A stretch of DNA of 64,000 nucleotides from Lithospermum erythrorhizon (GCA_019722365.1 JADFUC010000841.1:124001-188000), one strand, 5' to 3'. Positions 36,481 to 49,429 are shown, counted from the stretch's first letter. Numbers and translations: made by a program. Notes: generated by a model not told the origin, from the sequence alone.

Positions 36481-36699
36481 ATTAAACAAAGTGCTCAATA
36501 TTTAGATTTGAATCTAGTTGGTGTCTATACAAAGAAACTACCGTAGTCATCAAAAGCTTGAATAAACAACAAGGTGATGATCCGGTAGAAATCATTTTAC
36601 ACATCCGCATTAGTAGACTCAAGTTACTAGAATGGAAACGCAATGTCCTAGGGAATGTGCAAGATAAGACTGGAAACTAAATCAAGCACTGATTGTCTT

Positions 36700-37970
36700 A
36701 AGGTGTGACCATTACAAATGTTTCGAAAGAACAAGCCTTCACTCTGATAAAGGAAATTGACAAACTTCGTGAAACCAACGATGTCTATTGGAGGCAACGT
36801 TCTAGAGTGGAGTGGAGGGTGAAGGAAGATAGGAACACATCATACTTTCATGCCCTCTCTTCACAAAGAGGGGAAATGAGTTTGATTATGACACTACAAG
36901 ATGAAAATGGGACAATGGTTACAAATGCTTATGACATCAGAGTCCCCCCAAGGAAACCTTACTCTACCTAACCTCGCTACAAGAGTATGATAGACTGCCT
37001 TCTCTCGCTTAGAGGTAAAACAACCTTTTCTCAATTACAGTACTAAGTGCCCCGGCCCATATAGTGTATGTCGCCGCTTTTTTCAACATTATTGGGAGGT
37101 GGTCGGTTCATTTGACAACCATGATTCTGAATTGTCTTAACAATGGGGTTGTTACACAAATACAATTTTACACTGATAACATTGATTCCGAAGGTTAAGA
37201 ACCTTGTGAGTATGACAAATTTTAGACCCATTGCCCTTTGTAATACGATGACTAAAGTTATTTCAAAGGCTTTGGCAATGAGACTCAAGAATGTTCTTCC
37301 AACCATTATCTCACAGACCCAGAGTGCTTTTATTTCCAATAGACTCATCACTGATAATGTCTTGCTTTCTTATGAGTTACATCACTTTATAAAGCATAAG
37401 AAAATTGGAAAGGATAGTTTTATGTCTATTAAACTGGATATGATGAAGGCTTATGATAGGATTGAATGGAGCTTTCTTAAGGCCATGATGGTGCAATTGA
37501 ATTTTAGTTATAAGTGGATTAATCTTATCATGGATTATGTGACCTTGGTCTCTTATTCAGTTCTTATTAATGGGACTCAATCTGGTTTCTTTCGGCCTAG
37601 GAGGGGTCTAAGACAAGGCGACCCTCTATCTCCATATCTTTTTATAATTTGTACTGAGGTCTCATTTCTCTACTTAATGTTGCATGTGCCTCAGGGGAAT
37701 TACGAGGTATCAATATGGGAGATAACACAACCACTTTCTCACATCTCATGTTTGCTGATGATACCCTTTTTACCGGTAGGCATCGCGGTCAAGCCACAAC
37801 GTTCATGAACATTCTAAAGCAATATGAAATCTGGTCATGCAATGATAAACCCCAACGCTTGTTCGCCTACCCTAATGTTTCGAGACCTCAAGGTTACAAT
37901 CAACGGGCATTTTGGGGATACCATAGGTCACAACCCATGAAAAGTATCTGGGACTCCCAAATCTTCTAGG
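36700..37970 (+). pseudogene. LINE ORF2 reverse transcriptase remnant
   Basis: 36705-36971 contains N-T-S-Y-F-H-A-L-S, normal for the linker before RT. The longest piece, 37143-37808 (221 codons), has [35 protein letters not shown] and [13 protein letters not shown], the conserved RT blocks. The catalytic F-A-D-D-T box is at about 37750 but in a different frame (37715-37969), showing a frameshift between palm blocks. Confidence 0.8.
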
Positions 37971-39060
37971 GAACTTCAAAGAAGAATTTATATTCATCCT
38001 TAATCACAATGCTGTAAGGCCGTATCGAGGGTCGAAACCCGCATTACTCATGTGAAAGGAAATTTTTATTAAGTCGTTACAAGATACCCCAACTATCTCT
38101 ATGCAATGCTTCTTGTTGCCTATACATGTGCGCATCAAGATCAATTCTATCCTCTCAAAACTATTAGTGGGTCCTCATAGCAAAAGAAATCAATACAACG
38201 GACTCCGCTTACCTAAGCTATGCAATACAAAGTTAACGGGGGCTCGCTCGTGTGACCTCAGTCGCTCAATATGGCTCTACTCAAAGAACAAAGTACATCA
38301 TTACAGATCCGCATAGTCAACTTGCCCGGATCTACAAGGCCAAGTATTTCCCACAAGGAACATTCTGGAATGCGCAGCTTGGGCCAAAACCAAGTTATAC
38401 CTGAAAAAGTTTACTCCAAGTCAGAGATATACCGAGCAACACAAGAGATTGGGATATAGAGACGGAGATCCATTCATACTGGGACCACGATAAGTACCAA
38501 GTACCGTTAAAGAAACCCTACACAACTGGACCAAGAACAACCACAAAGCATACACTCTCAGACTTCATAGATCCAGATATTGGGACATGGGACATCACTG
38601 CTTTAAAAGCTCATTTTCTACCCATAGACGTACAAGAAATCTTACAAATACCACTGCAACACCAAAACAGACCAGATATACCACTTTGGAAACATCATGC
38701 AAATGGTACTTTCACAGTTAATACAGCATACCATGCATTCAAAGAATCACTACAGGAACATGGTCAGTCATCAAGTCAAAGGGAGCAAACACATAAATTC
38801 TTTAATCGATTGTGGCAGATAAAGGTACCAGGAAAAATTAGGCATTTTCTATGGAGGCTTATCAACAATAATCTACCCACATCAGATAATCTCATCAAAA
38901 GAAAAGTCAAGGTAGATCCAGTTTGTAAATTATGCTTGAAAGAACAGGAAACTCACATGCATGTGGTTAATACATGTCCTTTCACTAAAGAAATGTGTAG
39001 AAACCTTACCATTTCAGAGGAAGTGTATAGACCTTTGGATTTTCGGAACTTACTTGAGCA
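37971..39060 (+). pseudogene. LINE ORF2 C-terminal region with zf-RVT domain
   Basis: The frame 38810-39064 carries the plant LINE zf-RVT signature: W-Q-I-K-V-P-G-K-I-R-H-F-L-W-R, then C-K-L-C (two Cys), E-T-H-M-H-V and C-P-F. It follows the RT in the usual order. The intervening 38000-38800 part is in several short frames with stops. No RNase H domain was recognised afterwards. Confidence 0.7.
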
Positions 39061-39546
39061 ATGATGGAAGGCGTTACCTCCAAACAAACTACAAGAGTGG
39101 ATAATTGGACTATGGCAGCTTTGGTACCAACGGAATCGAAGAGTCAATGGCGAGCCAAGTTAAAACCCGGTGGAAATCGCAAAATTTTCAAGAGACTTTT
39201 TGTTTTCTCTCAAAATTGCACCAGGAGATTACCATCAAATGAGGGTTCCTTAATATGGAGACTTTATTTATAGCCCTCTTATAACTATACCTTATCTGAT
39301 TAAGCGTTTGGGCTGTGTTTGGTGTGGACTGGCCCATGCTTTGAGGGCGGTTCATAAATTTATAGGACTATCTTAAGGTCCATCTCTTGTGGATCCGTTT
39401 TCGCTTGGCCGTTAGAATTGGTTTTGGGGGTTTTCCCCCTTACTTTCTATTTTATTTTTGCTTATAGATATTCAGAATAATTTGTAATCTATTTTTTCAT
39501 AAATAAAATTTATGGCTTGATTAAAAAAAAAGGAATGGAGGAAGTA

Positions 39547-40140
39547 CAGGTACAATATACATAACAATATACATATGAATAACGAAGTTCAGCCACTTGC
39601 ACTTATCCAACTTGATCTTGTTTAGGAAAAACTTATACAGTATTTCGTACTATGTTAAGAATGGTGTGATGTTAGTTAATTGGTCAAACTCCTACTTATC
39701 TGGGTTAAAAGAAACAATTGATTGAATAATTATCAATCTTCATTCATCCCATACTTGGGGAGAAAAGTTCCTATTAGTAATAAATAATTATTTGCGCATT
39801 AGATATATACTTAAACTTGACTGATATTATCATAATTAATTGAATATGCATAATCTTAGACTCGTAGCACTGGCTGTTGTTTTCTCAAATAAAACAAATT
39901 AAAGATCAATTACTTGTTTGCAATTATAAATATGAATACATTATTAATACATATTGATGCAATAATAATGGTTATCGTTTTCTATGAAGACGAAGTCATC
40001 CTAATCTTTTCTCTAGGGACATATATAGGTTATCATGTGTATTTCTTTGACTAATCTAGGCTACTAGTTTATAAAGACATGTAACAAAAAAGTCATCATT
40101 TTTTGGCCTCCTATCTTAATCAATTTGTTCCCCTATCCCA
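39547..40140. other. Upstream region of the MLO gene
   Basis: AT-rich sequence between the LINE and the MLO core promoter. Nothing coding was recognised. The LINE's right end is about 740 bases from the MLO start codon, so the usable MLO promoter may be short or share sequence with the old insertion site. Confidence 0.4.
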
Positions 40141-40148
40141 TATAAATA
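40141..40148 (+). promoter_or_regulatory. Candidate TATA box of the MLO gene
   Basis: TATAAATA, 141 bases upstream of the ATG at 40289, preceded by a C/T-rich stretch. Position and sequence suit a plant core promoter, but transcription start was not determined. Confidence 0.4.
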
Positions 40149-40288
40149 TTATAAGTTCCAAGGCATAAATAGCTTTACAATTCTTTGCAATAATAATTAT
40201 TCATTTCTTTCTCCATATTCTAGACAGAATAAATCAAATAGGTAATTAAACCATACATTATTGCTTTAGGACAAACATATTTTGTTTA

Positions 40289-43200
40289 ATGGCAGGGGGT
40301 AAAGAGCGTTCTTTGGAGGTGACTCCAACATGGGCTGTTTCGATTGTTTGTTTTGTTCTTGTTGCAATATCCATTCTCATTGAACAACTTATTCATCATC
40401 TTGGTGAGGTATGATCACCTGAACTTTGGATCCTCGGAGACTATTAAGCTTTACATTCGTTTTAATTCAGTTCTCCAGCATCTATTTTATAATGATAACT
40501 TCATAAGTATGCCAAGTTGAAAACTTTGTTGTGTTTTAGATTTATAAACATAATAAGTACTCCATATCTCTAACAGCCATTCCTGGTTTTGCCACGAATT
40601 CTAATAAGTAAATACTTTTACGTCCATCGCATAAAGATTGTCTAATTTTAATTATTTGTATTTTGATGATTGACTACTTTACTATTGAAATTATAATTTT
40701 GATTCACTTCAAATTTATGATTATCAATTATGGTTACAAACTTCATTAATTTGACTATTGAAAAATTAAACTAGATAAAGAAATAATCATAAAATTATTT
40801 TGTGTTTTTACCATTACCAATGTGCAGTGGCTGAAAAAGAAACACAAGCGGGCACTGTATGAAGCACTTGACAAGATCAAAACAGGTGATAAGAAGATAC
40901 TTTATAATCATTAAATATATGATGTTCACTCACGAGCTAACTTATTTTGTTTGTTTATTCATTTGGTTGTCTATCAACAAATTGGGGCTATAGAGCTTAT
41001 GCTGTTGGGGTTCATATCATTTCTTCTAACAGTAGGACAAGATCCAATAACAAAAATATGCATCCCAGAAAGTGTTGCCAATTCTTGGCATCCTTGTGCT
41101 GACGATGAGAAAGATTCCGAAGAGTATGATGATCCCTGCAAAGAAAATGTAACATATATTTTATGATTATAATCTATGAGTTAATTGCTAGTATATATAA
41201 TCCCATATATGATTCTGGTGCATTTTAGTTTTAAATAATGATAATGTTGCAGTACTCGAAAGTGGTAAAAATGTTCCAATATGGTCGCCAAAAATCAGAC
41301 CAAACTGCACCACAATCACATTCTTTGGGATTAGTTTAGCAATTAACTCTATTATCTATATATACATTAGTTTTGTTCAATTGTTTTGTCCTCTATTTGA
41401 TATTTATAATATATTTACTGAATCTCTATACAGGATCAAGTCCAATTTGTTTCTGCATATGGGATTCATCAGCTTCATATATTCATTTTTGTATTGGCAG
41501 TTTCACACATTCTTTATGCTGTTACAACTTTAGGCCTTGGCCGACTTAAGGTAATACTTGTTCTACTTTCATAAGTTACGTTGCTATCATTACAATTTGA
41601 ATGACCTACTAGTTGCTCCATATAATTTCACGAAATTAACATTTATATTCGATATTATCTCACTTTTCTGACATCAGATCGACTGATAAATGAATTTAAG
41701 CAAGTAGTGTAATTGACACTATCAAAAAACTATCGTACGTAGTATCTATATTTGCAAAATCAAAATAACTCATTTGAATTGTGACAGAGGAAATATCATA
41801 AAATTCATTACATTAGATATATGTCAAAATATAAAATACGGAGTATATATATATAATCCCATGTTCAACGCGTACTGTTCTTATTCAAATGTAAGCTTGT
41901 AGATGTTCGATTTACATATGAATGGACTGAAATGCAGATGAGAAAATGGAAGGCATGGGAAGATGAAACGAAGACACTCGAGTATCAGTATGATAATGGT
42001 AAGTATCTCAGATTCTAGTAGAATAATTTACTCCCTCTAATCCAAAAATAATTGACATATATATCGAAATGGAGGTTTAATTATCAATTATTTATTATTT
42101 TAATAAATATAAAATTTAAATAATTAAATTTGTCTTCAAAAATAAAATTTTCATCAAATCACTTTAAATTGAAAGGAATAGTAACTTAACTTGGATCGTT
42201 TACTAAATTATGTGTATAAACTAATCAAGTGCTTGACTTTAGGGATGCAAAATGAACTCCGTATGAAGGAAATATTATTTTTGTGACACGTGTATGACTC
42301 TAATCAAATAAAAATTATACGCCATAAACTCCAGAGTGAATTGGCTTTACCATTATTGTTTGATGTATGTAATTATGTATGGTATATTGGTATATATACA
42401 ATGAATGAATGTGAAAGGAAGAGGACAAAATAATAGAACTACGGCAAGAAAATATAACGATATCAGATACGTTTTCTGTAAGGAGATGCGACTCGCTCAT
42501 ACTCCTTCCCATTTTTTTAGTTAGCTTTCTACCATAATTTTTATTTTAAAATAGTTTTCATTCTAGTATAATAAATAATAATTTTACATTTTCAATATAC
42601 TTTTTTACTACTTTATCTATCGAATTTATCAACCAAATCCAATAATATATAATTTTAATTAATTGATATTTTATATTTTCTCACACATTTTGTCTACTTT
42701 TACTTAATAATACAAGCAAAGTTTCCAAGACGACAAATAAAAAAAATCCGAGGAAAGATGTTATTTAACTTTTGAGATAATTACGATTTGGCCCCAGAAA
42801 TGGCCGAAGTTACCTTTTTGTCCCCGAAATAGAAGTTGCAATGAATTTAAATTACACAAAATCGCAAAATGTCACCAAGTTTGGACGGAACCGCGAAATG
42901 CTAACTAAAACGTGTGGACCAATTTGCAACTTTTAAGGTATTCTCGAGATCAATTTGTAACTTTTTGGTAATTTCGTAGATTATTTTGCAATTTTTACAC
43001 TTTTTTTATGGCATCAAAGTCAACTCTCACCCACTATCTGTAATTCAACGTCAATTAATTTTTTTAACTTTTTTTTGTTTCAAACGATGACATAGAATCG
43101 AACTCGATATCGAATCATGGCCCCCGTTTAACGGAAACTTAGAATGCAGTATGGTCTAAAAAATGACATCCACTTATGTGTTCCATCCAAATTTAGTGGT

Positions 43201-46200
43201 TTCTACCAAATCGCCATTTACTTCTAAAACTCTTATAGATAGAACAACAAGAGGGACAATATACACGAGATAGTTAATATGGTTACTCTATCTCATCACC
43301 ACTGTTATTTTTCAAGTTAAGTAAACAATAATAATCACGGGGGTGGTTTTGTATGTTTTGATATAAAAATTTGGAAAGAGATTTCACATCCAGAGAGAGA
43401 GGTTCAGATTGCAAGGGAGACATCATTTGACGTCGCCATGAACCTGGAGCAAATCACCAGTTCTCCTATGGATAGTAAGAATAAAACATTTTTTTATCAA
43501 TTAATGCACCCCTAGATTATATACATCGAAAGTTTAACTTAATAAAAATTCTTTCCTCTGATCTATAGAATTAATTCGGCAAGAATTATTATCAATAAAA
43601 GTCCTCAGGAATTGCATGTTTTCAACTCTTCATTAAAATATGAGAATGATGTGCCAGTTAATTAATAGCTTCGTAATTCAACTAACTATGTTTGAAAATG
43701 TGTGTGACAAGTAATATTCAAAGTCAAAAGAAAAAGGGTAGCATATATACATGCACGAGTTAGTCATATGATCAGATATATATTATATGGGTCAATTTGT
43801 ATTTGATTGTCAAATACATAGACACTATACTTTCATAACATTCCAATTCTTCCTGCATTAATTTATCCTCTTGAAAATATACTGTGTTAATTAAAGAACA
43901 ATATAACTTATTATTTATGCAAACTTCTAATCATTGGACATTGAGGGTGTTTGGTAAAGAATTGTTTTATCTTGTGAAAGGTATAAATATTTGCAAAAAA
44001 ATGTATTTACATGTTTCATTATTCGACTTTATTTGGCCGTGTTCTTCTCTTTTCAATCCAACTAACCTTAGTTTTCACTGCATAAAAACACTTTTTTTTC
44101 ATTGGGACCAAATAAACATATTAAGTTTTCGAAAAAAAATCTAAAAGCTTAGTTGGTCAAGTAATATATATTCGATCTTTAATTTCAAAGAAATAATAAG
44201 ATCGAAAATACTCCCTTCAATTCAAAACATAAGATTTTTTCGGTTTTTCTTGTCCAACTTTGACCATCAATAACTAATTAATTATATGATGAAAAATTAT
44301 CAAAATTTACTTTTATGAAATATATTTAAAGATGTGAAATTTATTGATACTTCCAATTTTATATTTTTGAACTAAAACAATGTTAAGCAACTGACGGGTC
44401 AAAGTTGGGTACGTAAAAACAAAAATGTCCTATATTATGAATTGGAGGTAGTAACATATAAGTAAAATAAAGGGCATGGCCTAACCCGTTGCTCCACTAA
44501 ATGTGAACTTTAGATACATGTGTACTTAAATTTTTTTTACTACCTGTATACTTAATTAAATGATGATATTATGCAATTACAAAAAGTGATATTATGAAAG
44601 AAGCAGTTCGATTAGTATTCTAATGCTAACTTTCTTGATTCAGGTGTGTTTTCTTAGACAATTCCTCACATCCGTCGCAAAAGTTGATTACTTAACTCTG
44701 AGACATGGATTTATCACTGTACGTTCATCCAAGACAATTTATCATAAAACGATGATTAATTACTCCGAAGTACTATAATTAATACCTTAATTTAAATCGT
44801 TACGTTTAATCAATCAGTTAAACATACACATGTAGGCTCATCTAGCTCCTACAAGCCTCGTATCCTTCGATTTCCAGAAATACATCAGTAGATCATTAGA
44901 AGAAGATTTCAAAATGGTTGTTGGAATAAGGTTAGTTCACTCATTGAAAATTCTGTGTTTATGCATGTACATTCTTGAAATAAAATAAAATTATTATATG
45001 ATCTTAAACCACTTGAAATGTATGTTTGTGCAGTCCCATAATTTGGCTCTTAGCCGTCTTGTGTTTGATGTCCTACACCCATGGTAATTTCCGCACTAAA
45101 CTTCGTTTCATGTGTTTGTTGATGAATTGCATAGATCTGTTATACTAACTCAGTTTTATTGTTTTCTTCTTGTTTGCACTTTTTTGTAGGATGGTACTCC
45201 TACTATTGGCTACCATTTTACCCCTTAATTGTGAGTATATAAGATAGTCATCATTTTTTCAATCAACTTATCGTTTGGTTTTACTGTGCTGCTTTACCTT
45301 CGGTGTATCTCTATTAATCTCACTCGCAGTATCAGACTACATTGGTCAAATGTCTTTCTAACAGTGTCAGGATTTTTTCTGGTTGTCCTAGAGGAAATTG
45401 TTTTACAATCTTTTTGACTATGAATTTTTTGGGTAAATCTGCAGGTGCTCCTTTTAGTAGGAACAAAACTTCAAATGATTATAACAAAGATGGGTTTAAG
45501 GATTCAAGATAGAGGTGACATAGTAAAAGGTACACCAATGGTTAAACCAGGGGATGATCTTTTCTGGTTTAACCGCCCACGCTTGATGCTATTCTTGATC
45601 CAATTTGTTCTATTTCAGGTAATTCAATCAGCTACATGAGTGTGTTACATTTAACAAGTCTGGTGCTTAAAATTTTATTGAAGCTTATTTACTTATAAGT
45701 GTCTCTTCCCTTCTTAACAGAACGCATTTCAGCTAGCTTTCTTCGCCTGGAGCTGGGTAAGATTAGCAAACTTAATCAAACGACAGTTGGTATTAAATTT
45801 GGACAAATAACTAACCGTGTTATGTATAACCTTGCAGTACGAATTTGGATTGAGATCTTGCTTTCATGACAGAATAGATGATATCCTCATCAGGGTATCA
45901 ATGGGGTAAGAACTGAATCAGTACTAGTTCTTGTTATTCTGCCAAGGAAAAATTGTCAAAGGGCATAAACTCATCCAAAATGATCAATCAATTTGTCTAA
46001 ACTTTATATGTGTCTTGGTGTTAGGATCCTCACACAGGTCTTGTGCAGCTACGTGACTCTCCCTCTATATGCTTTAGTCACTCAGGTACATTTTTTAAGT
46101 TAATCACTGATGATGGTATTTTTCTCATCTCGCCCTTCTATACCGTTTACTTATCCCTAATTCATATCTATCTGTACTTCACCCCCTAACTGCAAATCTT

Positions 46201-46824
46201 CATTTCTCGCACGCTGTAATATCCCCCTTTCGTGGTGAGAATATTTTTATGCACTTGGCTGTTGGCGGAACTATGTTTATCATCAAAGTAATTTTAAGTT
46301 CTGTAAATGGCTAATCTCTGTAGTTACAAGAAAACTTAAAATCTGATGTAAAACAGATGGGGTCCAAGATGAAACCAGTGATCTTCAGTGACAATGTAGC
46401 ATCAGCACTACGAAGCTGGCACCAAACAGCTAAGAAACACATAAAACAAGGCCAGCTTTCAGGAACCACAACGCCATTCTGGAGTAGACCACCTAGCCCA
46501 CTGCACGGGATGTCACCCCTTCATCTGTTGCATGGTTATCAAGGGAGCATCGCAGAAAGTCTCCAGACGTCGCCCAGGATGTCTAACTATGACAACGAAG
46601 GGGGGTCTTTAGAAGGTTCACAATCACCTCCTACTCAAAACAATACTATTGATAATGGTGATAGTCATAATAACAACCGGATTGGACAAAAACGTCCGCA
46701 GTTTGAAGGAGGAGAAGTTGTGATTAATAATCCGAGCTCTTCTACCATACCACATTCTAGCCGACCTCTACATGAAATTGAAATTAGTTTGTCAGATTTC
46801 TCATTTGTGGATAAGAAATACTGA
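40289..46824 (+). CDS. MLO: MLO seven-transmembrane protein gene, clade V-like, with a damaged exon 6
   Basis: Fifteen exons were deduced: 40289-40408, 40828-40885, 40994-41148, 41434-41550, 41938-41998, 43388-43474 (damaged), 44644-44718, 44836-44930, 45034-45083, 45190-45230, 45445-45618, 45721-45756, 45838-45905, 46025-46085, 46357-46824. With exon 6 of normal length (89 nt) the product would be 555 residues, usual for MLO. MLO proteins are plasma-membrane proteins with seven membrane segments and a cytosolic tail that binds calmodulin; clade V members are needed for powdery-mildew entry. Visible marks: E-L-M-L-L-G-F-I, the paired extracellular cysteines (K-I-C-I-P, H-P-C, D-P-C, R-S-C-F), [37 protein letters not shown], a tail A-L-R-S-W-H calmodulin-binding core, and a terminal D-F-S-F motif found in susceptibility-type MLOs. 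All exons but the sixth are clean. As given, translation stops at 44655-44657. Confidence 0.88.
42502..42757. mobile_element. Stowaway-like MITE in MLO intron 5
   Basis: Left end CTCCTTCCCATTTTTTTAGT, right end ACGACAAATAAAAAAAATCC followed by GAGGAAAG, inverted relative to each other. It is the same family as 49430-49640. The right TA duplication is lost. It lies in the intron just before the damaged exon. Confidence 0.5.
43388..43474 (+). pseudogene. MLO: Damaged MLO exon 6
   Basis: The content is recognisable as the exon that normally encodes the D-P-E-R-F...T-S-F-G-R-R-H...[10 protein letters not shown] loop, but it is 87 instead of 89 nt. The differences seen are an extra GAGA-type expansion near 43396, and missing bases near 43409, 43428, 43437 and 43442. 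The bases before it read TTCAC rather than an AG acceptor; the 3' donor (GTAAGA at 43475) is intact. Read through, the frame reaches the TAG at 44655-44657 in exon 7. Skipping the exon gives the same stop, because the preceding exon ends one base into a codon. The intron before it (1.39 kb) has gained a MITE. Confidence 0.75.
44211..44451. mobile_element. Stowaway MITE in MLO intron 6
   Basis: Termini CTCCCTTCAATTCAAAACAT and the complement of ATATTATGAATTGGAGGTAG, flanked by TA on each side. Length 241 bp. No coding capacity. It sits between the damaged exon 6 and exon 7. Confidence 0.7.
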
Positions 46825-47119
46825 AGCATAGTGACGGTAAGTAATTCTGGGTATTAGCATATTCCAGAGCACAATGGAGAATGAATCCTCTTCATTTTTT
46901 CATATTATCTCAAAATAAAGGTCGAACAATTTTAATTTATACCTATTTTCGGTTCCCACACTCGTTTAATATAAAAAAAAATTGTAAGGAAATTTTGATT
47001 TGTTTTTTTATATATTAGTAATCAAGGCCAGACGCGATAAAATCACCGGTATTTAATTAATATTATTTAATATGTATATTTATCGATAGGACATTATATA
47101 TAAATATATTTCAAACATA
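46825..47119. other. MLO 3' flank
   Basis: The presumed 3' UTR and downstream sequence. An AATAAA-type signal is present near 46913 (AAAATAAAG), about 90 bases after the stop. No further gene. Confidence 0.4.
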
Positions 47120-47280
47120 CACTACTTGATGAGCAATAACGCTCATTTTTGGGCTATGATAACAAATAATGCTATTTGCCCACCGTTATCAGCTGATAAC
47201 GCCTAAAAGAGTTATCGCAGCTCAACACTTCCATGGGCTTTTGTAAGATAACGCTTTCAAACGCTATTGTAGTTATTTTT
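47120..47280 (+). mobile_element. Possible CACTA left end
   Basis: Starts CACTACTTGATGAGCAATAA and is followed over 150 bases by repeated (A)TAACGCT, GATAACGCC and GTTATC(A/G)GC phrases in both orientations, typical of CACTA subterminal regions. The right terminus was not located; CTATTGTAG at 47268 is only weakly similar. Confidence 0.4.
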
Positions 47281-48825
47281 AAATGTTGTATAATCCAACA
47301 ATCATACTACTTCTATAAGGAAACAACAATCATTCTAAAATAAATTCTTATTAAAAAATGTTTCTTTCTTGGGATTATTTTAATTTAAAATTATTTGATA
47401 GTTGTTGTAAATTAAATAAAAAAGGAATCTATAAGGTAACTCATTACTTTCTTTTGGCATAAATATATCCTATATTATTTTGTATATTAAATTCAAAATT
47501 TGTTTAAGATAAAAAATTATATCCAAAGCCTATAGTTATTATCATTTTTCGAATCATTAGCAATTTAATCTTAATAATTACAAATATATTTTACATTTTC
47601 AATTCATCCAATTTTTTCCAAATTTTGTACACATCACATTCAATTTGCCATGCACATATTCATATTAGATTACTGCTTACAGTATGTTTGCATTTCATTT
47701 CGATGGCTAGTAGATAGTCATAGTTAGAAAATAAGTAAAAAAATATTAAGGTAATAACTTTAAATGTTATGACTCTAGATTATTCTCTTTTAGTTGATAT
47801 GATTACTTATTAATTATGAAATTAACGACATCTAAATCACATACAACTAAAAAGAGAAAATAAGCTCAACTCTCTCATTTCTTTATAGGCAAGAATTCAT
47901 TTTGGAATGTATATTCATATTTGTTTCAATTGGAGGCTGATATGATTTCACATTCTTTATATTAATATTGATCTATTGAAAATTGATTCTATTAAATTTA
48001 CTCATTTACTATTATAATGGTATTATAATAATAAAACTCTCAATATCAGATATATTTATTTCTCTCCATAATAAATAACAATCTATAAAAAATATTTTAT
48101 AGTAAGACTAAATGTAATCTATAATTATGTTAATTAGAACATGAATGCGGTATCAATTATCTAACAACAAGCTTAAAAATAAAATTTAAAATTAATATAT
48201 CCCTATGTTCATATTACAAGTCACTTTAATTTTTTGAAGACAAAGATTTGCTACTTATTATTTTATAAATTACTTAATATTATACAATTTATAACTTTGA
48301 AAAACTAAAATGTTGCACAAATTTATTTATTTTTGGTATAATATATAAAAAGATAATATATTTTAATTAAAATGATGTTACCAATTCATTTGATTTATTT
48401 ATAATGTAAGAAAAACAAATATTATTCCATTTTATAATTGATTAAATGAGAGAAATGACATTCTTTTATAATTTCCAAGATCAGGTCATATTAGTTCTAT
48501 TATCATAATCAAAGAAATATGACATCTATTAGGATGTATACAAAAGTAATCATATAATCTATTAATTTTACTTTTATTAAATGTAAGAGAAAATACATTT
48601 AGTATCCTAATCAAACATCCTAAAAAAAGATCTTTACTAATTTTATTATTATATAATATAATTAATTAATATCCTTCTTAAGGCATAAATTACAACCATA
48701 AGGAGTTATGAAATTCTCATTTTTCTACCTCTTAAGAGTTACATTTGATTAATTATGGTGATATTTTAATAATTAAATCTAATATCTTTTATTATTTAAC
48801 AATCATATTGATGGACATAATAATA

Positions 48826-48886
<61 letters not shown>

Positions 48887-49427
48887 TAATTAAATATAGT
48901 GAGAACTCAAAAGTCATCTATATTCTAAGAGAAAAAATATTATATCTTCAATTTTAATTTACATTGTTCATTTTTAATTATTCAAGGTCTCTTTTATTTG
49001 TTGTGTTACCATAAGAAACATCATCTCTATTTTTATGTATGATACATTCATAAAGCTTCATTAAATGTGATAGAAAAATTAAATATGTATTATCCTAATT
49101 GCATATCTGTAAAATGTGATTATCAACATATTTGTTAGATAGATAATGAATTATTCTTAAAATAAAAATAGCATGGTATCTGAAGATATAGCTATTCAAT
49201 TAAGGGTTCTTGTGTTAATATAAGGAAAGTAAATATTTTTGTACCGTTTACGTAACAAAAATCAAATGAAATTTCTTATTCTCAAGCTCTATTCATATGA
49301 AAAATGTTAATATTGAATTTGAATAATTCACCACTATAATATCATTAGTTATATTATAATGAAACAATTAGTTATATTATAATGAAACAAGAATGTATCA
49401 TATTAAGGTCTTTCTTATATAGTCATA
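47281..49427. other. AT-rich gene-free stretch
   Basis: Very AT-rich with no conserved frames. It contains the AAT microsatellite noted separately and a tandem duplicate TTAGTTATATTATAATGAAA at 49343 and 49367. Confidence 0.4.
48818..48885. repeat. (AAT)n microsatellite
   Basis: More than twenty nearly uninterrupted AAT units, starting after an AATAGT variant. The isoleucine-rich open frame across it (48745-48957) is a by-product of the repeat and not a gene. Confidence 0.9.
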
Positions 49428-49429
49428 TA

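Larger units (their letters stand above)
34299..39546 (+). mobile_element. LINE (non-LTR retrotransposon), inactive, with target duplications
   Basis: It is flanked by AGGAATGGAAGAAGTA (34299-34314) and AGGAATGGAGGAAGTA (39531-39546), a 16-bp target-site duplication with one mismatch. The body ends in GATT followed by an A-run at 39519-39530. In order it contains ORF1-like sequence with a damaged zinc knuckle, an AP-endonuclease domain, a reverse transcriptase and a zf-RVT domain, the order of plant L1-type LINEs. All frames are broken by stops and frameshifts. The duplicated target itself resembles a Stowaway MITE terminus, so the LINE probably inserted at a MITE end. Confidence 0.8.

Noticed and set aside
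41252..41340. Possible extra MLO exon after the acceptor GTTGCAG
   Set aside because: The flanking exons 3 and 4 already join in phase (C-K-E-N to D-Q-V-Q-F) as expected for MLO, and this stretch encodes nothing MLO-like before a stop.
48745..48957. Isoleucine-rich 70-codon frame
   Set aside because: Produced by the AAT microsatellite.
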